DNA from: Armillaria gallica
Lineage: Eukaryota; Basidiomycota; Agaricomycetes; Agaricales; Physalacriaceae
Length of the DNA stretch: 64,000 bases
Reading direction: 5' to 3'
Assembly (NCBI GenBank): GCA_037576215.1
Contig: JBANDB010000016.1
Location: forward strand, 186,001-250,000
Shown in pieces: positions 1 through 11,688 of this stretch; position 1 is the first letter of the stretch, and every line of letters begins with the position of its first letter. A program made the position numbers and the translations under genes. The notes under the pieces were generated by a model. It searched no databases and was not told where the DNA came from. It worked only from the letters and a program-made list of their open reading frames with translations.

Positions 1-436
1 CTGTGTAGCGTTGCTTCTTCGATATCATCAATAATTTGCTAGAGTCACAGTGAGGAATCATTTTGGAGGAGGCAGCTTGTCTGTGACGGACGTTGCAGAT
101 AAAGCAAGTACACATACACATTCGACAATGTGATCATGGTGTCTGGATGCAAGCTAGGACTAATGTCCACATATCTTGCCCGACCTCTGATCTGACACTC
201 TGAAGTATCAGCGCTGCTGGGTCATGCAAAAGCTCATTCTGGTATTTGATATTTCGTGCAGTCTCGCTATTTCACACATCATTAATAGGAAGTATGTAAT
301 CTTGATTTCCCTGGATATTTATCTCACCAGCGACGGCATCTTTTCATGTTGATGCGATTCGGTTTTCGAAACGAGCGTGTGGTCACGGGCCACCGCCGCC
401 AGGTCGATATCGCCTTCCTCCTTCCTTGGATTCACG

Positions 437-830
437 ATGGCATCGCAAGACCTCGCAGCTCAGTACATAAGCTGAACTTATCCATCCACGAAGAACACCA
501 GGAGACGCTGCAGCAGATATCGACGTGCTCGCTGGCGAAATTGATCAAATTTCACAGGAAGCGATGAGATAAGTTTTGGGAGGGTATGAAGTGGGACGCA
601 AGGTGAAGGGAGTGAGGTAATGCGGGCGACGGATCAGCGTGCACGGCGCTGGTATGGAAGATGCGTTGGGAAATGGACGCGAGGCCATCGGGAGATAACT
701 TGTGTTCATTGGACATAGAAGAATGGCCGGAGATAGATGCTTGTTCGCGGGAGAAATGCCTGGGACGCGGAAATTTCATGTATGATATGCTCGACATCCT
801 GGAGGGGTGAGGAAGTACGTGACTGAGTTG
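437..830 (+). pseudogene. BTB-domain gene remnant (copy 1)
   Basis: The start matches the 5' end of the better preserved BTB copies at 8,446 and 37,093 (ATG followed by codons for ASQDLAA). The reading frame stops within a dozen codons and jumps frames repeatedly. The C-terminal half is recognisable from about 640: a run equivalent to GSAWTALVWKM, then WEMDARP, as in the other copies. Most of the BTB fold between is deleted. The following 300 bases also match the 3' flank of the other copies, so this is an old segmental copy rather than a gene. Confidence 0.55.
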
Positions 831-839
831 CCAGAAACG

Positions 840-1694
840 GTGTAAGGACAAGGCGAAGGCGACTTGTTATCCTTGTGTTTTTTACTAACGGTATACTTTC
901 ATAGGCACTCCCCTAAGTTCCAATCCCATCATACATTCACGAAAGGTGAGCATCATTACATCGTTCTCCTAATGCAGGTCTGATGGATGCCGTCCAGTAA
1001 TATCTATCACCGAATGTTGTAGCCTAGGTTGTGTGCATTCAGTGTTCTGTTCAAGCGAACTTCGTGAAGAATGCCACCTACGACTCCGACTGTAAATCTG
1101 TCGAGATTCTCGAGCTTTGGAGACAGTCTAGCGAGACGAGTATGCATCGCATCATGCTTGGTCAAAAGCTTGATCTGCGTGACCATCAGGATAATTTCAT
1201 AACTTCTGTGTCGTGAGGCGGCCGCAGGGGTTTCTCCGTTCTGTGTCAGAGACCAGGATTCGCTGTATTTCTTTTGCATTAAAATCCAGATGTTAGCTTC
1301 TAGAATAAGAACGTGTATAAGAGCGGCTGGTGTGTGGTTCTCTTATTTTGTCCCGTGTTCTCATTTCTGATTCGATGTTCGGTAGTGCTGTAGTGCTAAG
1401 ATGCACTGGTATTGTTACTTACTACGTGTAGTTTGGTCATCATAATAATATTAGAGGTATAATAGATGTGAAACGTATTTATACTACTGTACCACAAATG
1501 ATTCGAAATCTACCTCTGGGACTGTTGTCCGTAATACGAAGCTACCACTAATGAGTACCCTGGTATCGTCCGTATTTTGTCTGATATGGTACATGGTAGC
1601 GGGTTTTGCCGCAGTACGTAGTTATGTACTTTACCTGTTTTCCCCTAAGTAAGCATGGAGCGTTCCTTTGTTACGTGCTAGTAGGCAAACAGGA
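840..1694. other. Spacer, 3' flank of BTB copy then no recognised content
   Basis: Bases to about 1,080 resemble the downstream flank of the BTB copies (compare 9,200-9,460 and 37,840-38,110). From 1,080 to 1,694 I see only short open frames without family resemblance and no repeats. Confidence 0.5.
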
Positions 1695-2518
1695 TTAGTC
1701 CGGTGGCATTGGTGGAATGTGGTTGTATCCGACACGGCCGTGGCATGGACTAGCATCATCACCTAGGGAAAGAAGGAAGAAAGCAAAGAAACACAGGGCC
1801 AAGATGCTGTAGTATGCCGTCCGCTTGATCATGGCACTGATCTCCATTGCTTCCTTCGACGCCGTGGCCTTCACACTGTGCATCTCGACCATCAGATCAT
1901 GTTGCTTGCAGATGATCTCCATGAACGCTATTTTGCAATCACCCATGACCTGGAGCTACGGCATACTAGGATCAGATTGTCGCCTTTCGAGGAAATGTAA
2001 AAATATACACACCAAGAAATCTATCCTCAGGTGATCGACGCGCCTCCCATAACTCTCGATGGTTGCTTTAAATTCAGGAGCATTGAGGATTCCCTTGATA
2101 CCGTGTTGTTTCCGTTGGGCATCTTTCAGTCCTTGAATTATTAAGCCAAGGTATCTGTAGTTGCCAAACAAGTTGATAGCTGTTGAGACATGACAGCCAA
2201 CGGAAATGCAAACTCACCGTTCCATCTCCATACAAATCTCCTTGAAATGAGTTTCTCCAGTCTCCCTCTGCATTTTAATAAGTGTATCGACGACAACGAT
2301 GGTATCGGTGATGCTTTCGCAGAGTTCCTTCGTGGCTGCTTTATTCTTCCCCTTAGCCTATAGAGTCCCGAATCAGGGGACAAGTAGTATAGCAAAGACT
2401 ATATGCGAACCTCGAGCAACTCCATAATGGCTGCGGCGACTTTGGCCAGGTTCCCAACGTACGGTGCTCCAGAATCGGCAGCAATGCGGGCGAGTTTGAG
2501 AGAAGTACTGAGTGACAT
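1695..2518 (-). CDS. 4HB-family protein with C-terminal membrane segment (intact copy A)
   Basis: Four exons on the minus strand: 2518-2411, 2357-2218, 2154-2013 and 1955-1695. All introns are GT-AG and the spliced length is divisible by three, giving about 216 residues. Exons 1-3 encode an alpha-helical region (LKLARIAADSGAPYVGNLAK; ELCESITDTIVVVDTL; a helix ending DHLRIDFL) that resembles the HeLo/MLKL-NTD-like four-helix bundles found at the N-terminus of many mushroom signalling and cell-death proteins. Exon 4 adds a helix and a hydrophobic stretch near residues 183-197 (ILALCFFAFFLLSL) that looks like a single membrane span, then a short Pro-rich tail. No kinase or NACHT domain follows, so it is a stand-alone domain protein. 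The family name is inferred from pattern; the exon structure is read directly and is shared with eleven other copies in this window. Confidence 0.7.
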
Positions 2519-3609
2519 AGTGGTGGTCTCGTAGAGAGAGAGGGAGAGATGCTGTCGAAAAACAGTACAGAACCGAGCGCCTAACGTCCTGGCCATTGAA
2601 AAAATAGCTCGTAATTACTCTCATACAATTTTACCGAGAATTATGTTATAACGGGGGGAGAAGTCGTCGTCGTCCAAAGAGACTACTACGGGACTGTTAT
2701 GGTATTCAATACTATCTCATGTATCCCTCTCGTCTGCCTTTCCAGCATCCCTCTCTTCTTCTTTCCCATATCACTACCTACCAAGGCAATATGCCATTTG
2801 ACTCGTACTCGCTATACTTACTCCATTAGTTTACTACGCCGCAGCAATGCGACTCATACTGAATCGCATGGTATCTACTAGAAGACAGAAGAACGTTCTA
2901 CCCTTGCAGATATATATACGCTCGGTAATTGATGTATTAATCACCTTACAATTTTACTTTTGCCTTACGCATCACAACACTTGAGTGATCTTAGGCATTC
3001 GCTGAACCCGCGTGGTTAATCAGCTCAATCAACACTTAGACTTTCCCTCCGAGGTAAAGTTGAACCTGTTTCATTAAGATTACCTACGCTGTATACAATT
3101 TTCATACTTTCTTACAGGTAGACTAGTCTCATCTCTAACAGGGACTGCTGAGCATTTATGCAGCGCCAAATCGAAAGAAAGCTGTGCTTGATCTCAGCAG
3201 TAGGGCGAGTCAACTTGAGTCGCAGGCAATATCAAGTCGCTGCGAAGGATTACTGATCTCAAAGGAACATAGACTATCAGTATTGTTTGTCCACAACCTC
3301 CGAGTCCTACTACCGCCGTTGATAGTAGTAGGTAGCTTTCAGCGGGACATCATAAACAATTATGAAATGAATTTCCAAGATGTATTCACTTACGAATAGG
3401 TTCGTTGTTACATATTGACCGGGTTTACAGGAGGAGCAGGGTTACATGAGTCGACGGCATTCATTCACTAATGTTGATCTTCTTGTGATTGTCACGAGCA
3501 CAAATTCTAAAACGGTCCATCCAGGACAGCCTCGCCACAGCATATAGAATAGTTAATTTACGATACAGGAAGTCATGTGAGTAACCTATCATATACTGAC
3601 GACCGTTAT
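2519..3609. other. Intergenic region, nothing recognised
   Basis: No frame longer than about 70 codons resembles a known family, and I see no inverted or tandem repeats. It holds the promoter of copy A and the 3' flank of copy B. Confidence 0.4.
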
Positions 3610-4477
3610 TTATAAATGTACAATGCCCATTCCCTCTGGAACAAGGAAAGAAAAAGATAATAACAAGAAAAAGAGGAAAAACAAGGAAACAGGTAAAGAC
3701 TCGGTCGGAAAAGCCCCCGAGAAAGGGGAATCCTTGGGATGTGAAGAGTAGGATGCCCTGTCCTTGTATATAATTGACTGCATACGGGTAATCTCTCCGA
3801 GTGACGACATACAGTCGCCTGTCAGGTGGATCTATATCATGCTTGGATCAGATGATCACCTTCACAAACTGAAAAGTAGGCGTACCAAGAAATCTACCTT
3901 AAGATCGTCAATACGCTTCCTGTAAGCCTGAATGTCATCTCTGAGCTCGTTGGCTTCAATAGCACCCGTGATGTGTCTCGGGGTATTTGCCTGGTCTGGA
4001 GGAGTCTGAGGAGGATAGCTGTAGCCGAAAAATCAGAATCTATTGGACTAACCGAAATGATAACTCACCCTGGCATTTCTGGAGAAATATCCCGGATTAT
4101 AACCTCAAGGTATCTGGAGTTGCGGGACGATTTGGAAGCTGTTGAGGCTGGACAGCCAGAGGACATGGGCACCCACCGTTTCATTTCCATACTGATATCC
4201 TTAAAATACGCTTCTCCCATTCCCCCCTCCATTCTGGTAACCGTGTCCATGACGACAATGGTATTGGAGATACTCTCGCAGAGCTCTGTTATCTCTTCTC
4301 TATCCTTGTCCTTAGTCTGTCGATAGAGTAACTGGGGAGCAAGTAGTACAGCAAAGGCAATTTACGAACCTCGAGCAACTTCATAAAGATTGTGGCAGTT
4401 TTCGCCAGATTCTCGACGTACGGTACGCTGGAATATTCAGCGATGTGGGCGATCTTTGGACGGTCCTTGTCTTGCAT
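3610..4477 (-). CDS. 4HB-family protein with C-terminal membrane segment (intact copy B)
   Basis: Five exons on the minus strand: 4477-4370, 4316-4177, 4113-4069, 4018-3886 and 3831-3610. The sum is 648 bases and closes a frame of 215 residues plus stop. Compared with copy A, the usual 142-base exon 3 is divided by an extra 50-base intron (4068-4019) with good splice sites, and the new joint adds a Pro-rich insert (YPPQTPPDQA). Conserved family blocks are IAEYSSVPYVENLAK, ELCESISNTIVVMDTV and IQAYRKRIDDLKVDFL. The end carries a very hydrophobic run (LFFLFFLLLSFSFLV), again a probable membrane span. Same orientation as copy A and about 1.1 kb from it, so probably a tandem pair. The start is the only ATG upstream of the conserved first helix. 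Confidence 0.65.
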
Positions 4478-5877
4478 GATGATGGTGGTTTCTGAGAGAG
4501 TGAGGAATGTGCTGTAAAGGGCACAGCCGCACAGAGCTGGGCGCTTAATATTAACGACATCACTTTACAATGATGCTATCACTAAACTCTAGGTATACAA
4601 ATCCGTGGCGCTCGGTACCTACACGTGACTGGCCGTGGCTTGTTGAATCCCTGTTCTTACTAGCGGTCGTCATGGACGACATTGATACCTTGCTGAGCGG
4701 TTTCACGCTCTGTTTGGCCTATGTTAACTTTCCGTCTTCTACCTTTACCTATCTTCCATTTTTGTGTCTACATATTTCCCAACGACGTCGTTCTTATTTA
4801 AGAATGTAATCATTGACATTCGGTTCAAAAGTACAGTACAAAGAGATGTATTGAATTACAAGGTGACTGAAATACAATTACAAGTAGGTAGGACTGCTCC
4901 TTCAGACACGACATTTCTTCGGAGCGGATTATTGGACCTTCGTTTGACGTTCAAGGTGTTGTCTCTTAGTGGCATGTCCGACTCGACGACCGACCCGTAG
5001 TCGTTCACGAGATCTAGAGTACAAAGTTACAACAAAAACGCTATGAGCTCCGGTGGCATTTTTTTGACTTCTTCCATTGACACAGGACCATGCTCTTCAA
5101 GAATGTAAATTTGACGGATGTTGTCTTGTAACACCTTATTGCATTGTGAGATGTAAAAATACATCGCACCACGTCTCTCGGTGATTATCGGTGGAAGGTG
5201 AATCTGTTAAGATTGAAGAACAGTTGCCTTGCAGTTTCTAACATGGTATGGATTGATTCAACGCTGAGGGAGTCCAGTAGTGAAGCGATGCCATCTCCAT
5301 TGTGGAAGGTCATGTTCGACGCTTAGCAGGGGAAGGGGAATAGAGACGTTTATTGATTCCATTCTGAGTGACAAGCTATATTACAAAGCCATGATGCGGA
5401 TATGACGTAGGATCACGTTACTAGGTTTGCGAACGTAGACCCACAGACTCAGAGACCTTGACAAGCAAGGTAATCCGAGTCGGACCTTTGCTAAATATTC
5501 TTTGTTTTATCTAGGTTCCCGTCGCCAGGTGTACGTTCCTCGTAATTTACGTCGATGAGCGCTAGTCTATGCCATTGGTGCTGGCGAGCTCCTCCAACAG
5601 TGTGTCGATGGCCTCAATCGGATGAAGGATACGTAGCTCTACTCGTGAGCGCTACCAAATCCCATGTGCGGATCCGAAAGTCCTGATAAATCGTCTTTCG
5701 GACGCTTGTAACTTCCCATTCACATGTCGCGGAACATCGATTTTGGTTAGTTTCCGTCTTGATTCCGTTCTTCGGTTATCTCATCAGATTTACAGTACCC
5801 TTTCGTGACACCAAGCGCTGCGAGGTAACGCGCGCTTTGCATCGCCCTCTACAGCACAAGTATTCACAGCAACCACT
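4478..5877. other. Intergenic region; last 280 bases are the conserved 4HB upstream block
   Basis: Nothing recognised from 4,478 to about 5,600. From about 5,600 to 5,877 the sequence matches the region just upstream of the plus-strand 4HB copies at 10,773, 30,070, 34,393 and 39,319. It includes an ATCTTATCAGATTTACAG-like element and a CT/CA-rich leader before the ATG, so it probably contains the shared promoter and 5' UTR. Confidence 0.5.
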
Positions 5878-6500
5878 ATGCCGGCACTCAACGCCTGTTT
5901 CAACCTCGCCGAGATCGCTGAAGCTTCCGGTGTGCCCTATATCGAGAATGTGGCCAAGGTCCCTCTCGTCATCTTCAAGCTCCTCGAGGTTTGTTTAATA
6001 ATACTTTGCGGTATGAATGTTGTCGTTGACACTGTGCTCTATAGCGAAAGGGAAAGAACAAGAAGAATGTCGAGGAGCCCCGTGTGAGCCAATACGATCG
6101 TCATCGATACCCTTGCTCGTATGCAAGTAGATCTGGTGCTATATCAATATCTGCGGGGAGATGGCCGGGTGGGTGGTCGTTTTAATTTGCTGCCTTTCTT
6201 CAAACGGCTACTCAACAGTCTGGTTACAGGTATCTTCAAGACATGGCTCGAGACTTGAAAGATATTGAGCGGAAACACCGTTGTATCAAGGGTGTCTTCT
6301 GCGTCAACGAATCAATGTCATTTAGACTTACAGGAAGCGTGTGGATGATTTGACTTTTTGATAATACTTTCAATTCCAAAATTTCCGTACCGTATCTCAC
6401 ATTTGCTGTAGAACCTACTTGGAGGTCACGCAGATGTATTGTCTGTTGAAGAATGCGACGGCTCCAGCTGTTGTGCATCACCGGAGGAATCAGAAGAGTT
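5878..6500 (+). pseudogene. 4HB-family pseudogene (copy C)
   Basis: Exon 1 (5878-5988) is intact and encodes the family start (LAEIAEASGVPYIENVAK). Exon 2 begins at 6,045 after a good acceptor (RKGKNKKN) but loses about 20 bases where other copies read ELCESIA, which shifts the frame. Exon 3 (6230-6360) has internal deletions and its donor GT has become AT. Exon 4 resumes near 6,412 with the family LEVTQM block. Several independent lesions make a functional product unlikely. Confidence 0.7.
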
Positions 6501-6867
6501 CTTCTGGATCCCGAAGACGGCAGATCGGAAGCTGTTTCTCCTCGATATTGCGATGTTTCTTCTCTCTTCAAGTTATTCAGTACTGTCGATATGACTGCGG
6601 AGCCTCGAACGTATTATTCAAAGGAGGAAGTGGACGATACCCGATTTCTGGAGTGTGATGAGTCGCAACTCGCATGGTGTCGATGAACTCGATCGCAAAA
6701 CGGTACGTGATTTAATGCCAAGCGAGTTCAGAGCAACATCAGAGCAAAGAGATGGCCGTGACCGTGGTCAAACTTTGCTTACGAAGGCAATGCTATGAAG
6801 TAAGTAGCCTATTATTGGTCGGATCTATAGGAAGTTGACTTGGGAAGTGGTCACTTGCTTTTCGAAT

Positions 6868-6942
6868 GCATCAGTTGTGTAATGGTTAGCCTGATCTCTA
6901 CCCACGTGAGGACGCTGTCGGGGTTCGACTCCATACTGATAC
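6868..6942 (+). tRNA. tRNA-like sequence, possibly tRNA-Gly(CCC)-derived pseudogene or SINE head
   Basis: Seventy-five bases with GCATCAG at the 5' end facing CTGATAC at the 3' end (six of seven pairs), an A-box-like GTGTAATGGTTAGC and a near-perfect B box GGGTTCGACTCC. Placing the loop by length gives CCC at the anticodon position. The D stem and part of the T and anticodon stems do not pair, so this is unlikely to be a working tRNA. About 45 bases downstream is a TATTATTATTATTAG-type tail, as in tRNA-derived SINEs. The paralogous block near 35.6 kb lacks it, so it may have been inserted. Confidence 0.35.
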
Positions 6943-8445
6943 TTACGTTGTTGCCTGGCGTCTTTTTATTATCTTAGGGTATAGGGTTTCTACTATTATT
7001 ATTATTAGTTACGGTCACAAAGACATATAGACGTCGGTTAGGTGATCACCCTATTCATCGGACCAGGATATTCTGATAGCTTCCCTGCCTTTGTGTAAAC
7101 GGATAGGCGATTTTGTTTGATGAAGACAATAGTCCTTATGAGGCGATGTTTCGCAAGGGTGAAGAAGAGTAATATCGTCTCTCACACAAGAAAAAGAGCT
7201 CATCGCAGCAAGAAGATCTCGTACCCCTTCGCGCGATGATCTGAGAGCAGGAACATATGGATATTCCGAAGTTCTTCTAACGCGAAGCAGGTCGTCTGGC
7301 AAGCTTCTAAGGATCTTCGATGATGGAGCTGGAGAAATGGACGTATATCACTATGCAATTTTGAATCGGATACCTGTAAAGACTGTATCTCGCTCCTTTG
7401 CGAGTGGTGCGACGGTTTTGGCAAAGTCTGAGTGGTCACTGGCAGTGAATGGCCGTGAACGTAAAAGGTGGGTTCCGCGTCAACAGTAGTCGGCCCGGAA
7501 TCCGGATGTGAAATTCAGAGGACGTGTCCCGTATTTTCCCACCACTCTTTATTTTGCTACCGCGACCATCGACCATCGACCATCGACCCAGTGTCTGCAT
7601 TTTTCCGTCCTGGGACGCTGTTATATGCGCTTGTATTGAACCCTTCTCTCTTATTCGCGGCATGGGTATTATTTTCGGTAGAGACGTGAGGCGAAGAAGT
7701 GACTCGAGTGAAGTGATGACTGTTGGAAAGGTAGGCCCATTTTTCCTCTGCTGCCTTTGAGTCGTCAAATTCATTTAGGAATATACAGCAGGCTCTTCTA
7801 CTGCTCTTCTCGTCGTGTGCGCCTCGTCGGTGCTTTCGACGCGATTTCCCCTTGGTAAGGTCCTCAGCGTATCTCCCTTTCGTCGCTCATTATGTCTATC
7901 AGTACTCTCGATGTACTCAGACAAATCATCGAAGGAAAGAAATGGACGTGGACTCAACTTCTGGAGTGACAAGTGGCGACTTGCCTGGAGTAGGCGCGGA
8001 CTGTATACGAGGCTACTAGGTGGCGAAAAAGTACGTGATATGTACCGTCGTTTTCTTCCGTTTCCTAATATGTTTGACAGTGTAACGTCTGTTTGTCGAG
8101 ATCATCAATGGCTTGCTCAAAGTGCAGTAAAGGGATGCAAGCAGGTACCAATGTCCACGCACCTTGACCGACATCGGAGTCGAAGATGTAAAGCTTTGAA
8201 GTTTTGGTTCAGCTGGGGACGCTTACATTCTGGTGCGTGGTATTTTGTTCATTCATACCATTCGAACCTTACAATTCTCGTGCCATTCATTTCCATGCGG
8301 ATAACCCTTCTGTATCTCACCAGCGACCGGCATATATTCATGTCGATGCGACTCGGATGACCGGAGCGATCATGCGGCGGCAATGAGGTCATCAACGCAT
8401 ACCCACCCTGCACGTCGATATTCGCTTCTTCCGGCAATCCCTCCG

Positions 8446-9190
8446 ATGGCGTCGCAAGACCCCACAGCCACATATCATCCTGGCTTCGATACCCCAGGCG
8501 CCGACGGTCTCTCATCCTCGCTCGACGGCATGCTATTCCGTCTCCTATCATCAGTTTTGCGACGGTCTGCCGCGTTCTTCACTTCGAGCTCTTTCACTTT
8601 CATACCAAACAGAAAACCTATTCCTATCAAACGAACACGATGCCGTCCTTGTACGGCTATAACTCCTCGGGGCTTCCCCAACGGTCTTGCGGTCCCTCCT
8701 TGGCGCACCTTTGATGACTTCGAGGTGCTACTCTCACTAGCCGTGACTTGGGGATGGAAAGGCGCCCTTGATGTCATGCGCGTATCTATCGCTGCGTCTG
8801 CATTCATCTGAGAACGGCTCCCGGTGTATGCACAAGCGATGAGGTTTGTATGGGAGGACGAAGCCGAGTTCGCTTCAAAGCATACGAGCGGACCGCGATG
8901 CGCGCACTAGTGAAACCACTCACGTTTCATCGGATGCGGCGAGATGAAGTTCTGGAGGGTATGGAGTGGGATGTGAGGTGTACCGGATGCTTGGTAGACG
9001 GGTCAGCGTGGACGGCGCTTGTATGGAAGATGCTTTGGGAAATGGACGCGAGGCCGTTGGGTTTGTGCAATGTTCGTGATAGAAGAGCGACCCAGACGGA
9101 TGCCTGTTGGAAGATGTGTCCGGGATATGGGAGGTTAGTGTATGATAGACTCGGGAACAGTGTAAAGCCAAGATTAGGGCGACTCGTCAC
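8446..9190 (+). pseudogene. BTB-domain gene, decayed (copy 2)
   Basis: The ATG at 8,446 opens ASQDPTATYHPGFDTP, then GMLFRLLSSVLRRSAAFF, the usual start of a BTB/POZ fold, and later WRTFDDFEVLLSLAVTWGW. The frame is cut by TGA at 8,809-8,811 where the paralog at 37 kb reads CGA. After a second shift near 8,900 the C-terminal part continues in another frame (FHRMRRDEVLEGMEWD; VWKMLWEMDARPLG). The middle of the BTB fold is read only by switching frame (an EHDAVLVRL-like block), so at least two ancient frameshifts exist. Two of these lesions are shared with the 37-kb copy, so the gene was already dead when the block duplicated. Confidence 0.65.
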
Positions 9191-9239
9191 CCTTCTGTTC
9201 TTCGCTAATGGTATATTTTCATATCATGCTTGCTAGGGG

Positions 9240-10772
9240 TGTCGAAGGAACATCCGTTGCTTTTCATGACTGTAGGTGTGCATTCTGTCTCCGGCTGCTT
9301 TTGTCGGTCCTGAAGATAATTCAGGGTTCCTTGTCGACACATTTTATTCCTACATCTACGAAAGGTAAGCGTCGTTTCCCTTTGACGCCTCTGAATGCAC
9401 CTCTGATAGACGCCGTTCAGTAGTGTCTATTACGTACCCACCTATGTTATGTCCGTTCAGTGTACTTCCTGTACTGCCTGAACGTGGAACGAGATCCTAA
9501 CCCTCCTGCGTCTCCGCCTCGTGAACATCATCTAAACTCATGTTCCTGACATAAGTTGGATACAAGGAGTCGAAAATGATGCAGCGGTTTTATCCTTTTT
9601 ACCTTATCCGACGTTGAATGGGCCATCACTTTTGTGCAAAGGATCTACAAAGTCATACATCGACATGATTAGAAGGGAAAAACAAGGACGGTTCCATGAC
9701 TGACACTGTGGTGGACAAGCATATACACCTCAGCCGCTCATCGACATCGAGACGGCCTCTCCGGCCCGACGGAATATCGCGCTGATGGCGTGGGGACGTC
9801 CAGCTTTTACTTGGTTAACCTCATCGTCGATAATCCGACTATCCCTCTTCAACTGCCCTTGTGATGCTAGCAATACTGTCGAGACGAAACTGCAAGAGCT
9901 ACAGTGGCCACAAATCCTAATCCACTACCTCCGCTTTGTCGATGGAATTGGAATCGGAGGCAGGCGTAAGACCGAGGCTAGACGCAACTCGGAACGGAGT
10001 TGCTTCACTGAGTAGCTTTGGCCCGTATTATGGTTGCAAATAACCGAAAAGTTCAACACGCTCGTTTCACTGCTAGTACTGGACTTTACCATGAGAGAAG
10101 CCCGAGGCCCGTACCAGAAATGTACCACCTCCACGATGCCTGCATCCTCTGAACCTTGTTTGGTCCATGCACGGCATCCAGTGTCCCTCCACAGATATGG
10201 GGATGATTGTGCTTCTTCACCAGATATGGACTTTGAAAAGTTAATCTAGATGCACCGCCTGGAATATCGTTAGCTAATTGATATCGAGCAGCAAAGTAGG
10301 GAGGAACGGTAGCGGGCATTCGGTCAGTGTGCTGTACGTTTTCATTTTGTGACGCTTTGGATGGCATTGATATACCTCGAACAAGTGTCTCTCTGTTTTT
10401 ATGTTCGATTCCTGCTAAAAATGTCTCATTTTTCTTAGATTCTCCTTCGCCAGGCATGCACTATCCATGATTGTGGTCGATGAGCAGTATTTCATGCCAT
10501 CTGGGGTGACGAACCTTTTCAGAAGAGTGACGACAGCATCGAGCATTTACAAAGTAATCCTAGCTTGCGATATGATAATTTGTTGTTCGCCTTGTAATTG
10601 TCCGCAGGTTCCTATCTACCGGTCGAAGGATATTCCCTTTGGTAAGTTTCCGTCATGATTGTGTTCCTATCTTATCATATCTTACAGCACGATTCATTGA
10701 CACCACAGCACTGCGAGTTTGACGCCGGCTTCTGCATCACGCTCAACAGCACAAATCTTACCGCCAACCACC
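9240..10772. other. Spacer between BTB and 4HB copies
   Basis: No gene recognised. Bases from about 9,740 to 10,300 recur near 28,950, 38,330 and 41,110, marking a repeated spacer module that precedes 4HB genes. The last 120 bases are the shared 4HB leader. Confidence 0.5.
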
Positions 10773-11198
10773 ATGTCTGCACTCAACGCCTGTCTCAAAG
10801 TCGCCAACATTGCTGAAGCTTCCGGTGTCCCGTACGTCCAGAACGTGGCCAAAGTCGCCGCAGTTGTCTTCAAACTGCTCGAGGTTCATTTAACCATACT
10901 TTTTGTGTTATGAATGTTGTCGCCAACTCTCTGTCCTACAGCAAAAGGGAAAGAACAAGAAGAATGCCGAAGAGCTCTGTCAGAGCATCGCAGACACAAT
11001 TGTTGTCATCGACGACCTCGTTCATATGCAAGGAGATCGGGGAACTTCATGTTATATCGATATTTGTGGAGAGATGGAAAAGTGGGCTGCCGTTTCTATT
11101 TGCCGTTTTTCTTCACAAGTACTCAACGTTCTCGTTACAGGTACCTTCAACGCATGGCGCAAGATATCAAAGGTTTTAAGCTCAAGCACCGTGGTCTT

Positions 11199-11588
11199 CA
11201 AGGGGTGGCGGAAATAAAATTGCGCACATGACGTACATTTTCGTGTTTAAGGTCAGGTCGACCCCCCCCTCCCTCCCCCTCCTGCCATATATGGTAGTAG
11301 TATGACCACATATGGATGGCTTAGTAATGCTATGTCAGCGCAATATGGTGGCCCGAAGTTGCTGGCCGGGTTGCCGTGACTCACTATAACACGAAAAAGT
11401 AATATAAAGTGTTTTGGATGCTTTAACAAGCTCACAATAAATCCTATTCAGATGGAACCATCTCTACATGCCTCATTAGGCCATATCATACTGCTATGTA
11501 AGGTAATTCGGTATCACGTTTAAGGTTGGGACCCCTCCCCCCCTCCCCCCCCTCCCCTGTCTGAGATTTTATTTCCACCACCCCCTTG
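11199..11588. mobile_element. hAT-type MITE, 390 bp
   Basis: Terminal inverted repeats of about 23 bases begin CAAGGGGTGGCGGAAATAAA at the left and CAAGGGGGTGGTGGAAATAA read inward from the right. The element is flanked by a perfect 8-base duplication GTGGTCTT (11,191-11,198 and 11,589-11,596). An 8-base duplication and CAAGG ends are hallmarks of the hAT superfamily. There is no coding capacity. Each end also has a GTTTAAGGT motif followed by a C-rich tract, in direct orientation. Confidence 0.85.
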
Positions 11589-11688
11589 GTGGTCTTAGAG
11601 GTGTCTTCTGCGTCAACGATTTCAGAGACGCCATATGGGCTTACAGGAGGTGCGTAGATGGTCTAAAGATGGACTTTGTGGTAATTCC

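Larger units (their letters stand above)
7080..11198 (+). repeat. Segmental duplication block 1, copy 1
   Basis: Collinear by eye with about 35,830-39,790: spacer with a CGACCATCGACC minisatellite (three units here, two at 36,244), a BTB pseudogene, a long spacer, then a plus-strand 4HB gene. Landmarks include the CTTCGCGCGAT run at 7,230 versus 35,838, the GTGAACGTNAAAGGTGGGTT run near 7,455 versus 36,133, and the start of the BTB copy at 8,446 versus 37,093. The spacer holds several open frames (for example 7,815-8,360) that I cannot assign. Confidence 0.75.

Noticed and set aside
1007..1279. 90-codon minus-strand frame
   Set aside because: Partly overlaps BTB flank repeat and has no family resemblance or conserved counterpart.
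7560..7590. Short tandem repeat CGACCATCGACC
   Set aside because: Only three units (two in the paralog); a minor minisatellite, not a CRISPR or functional array.
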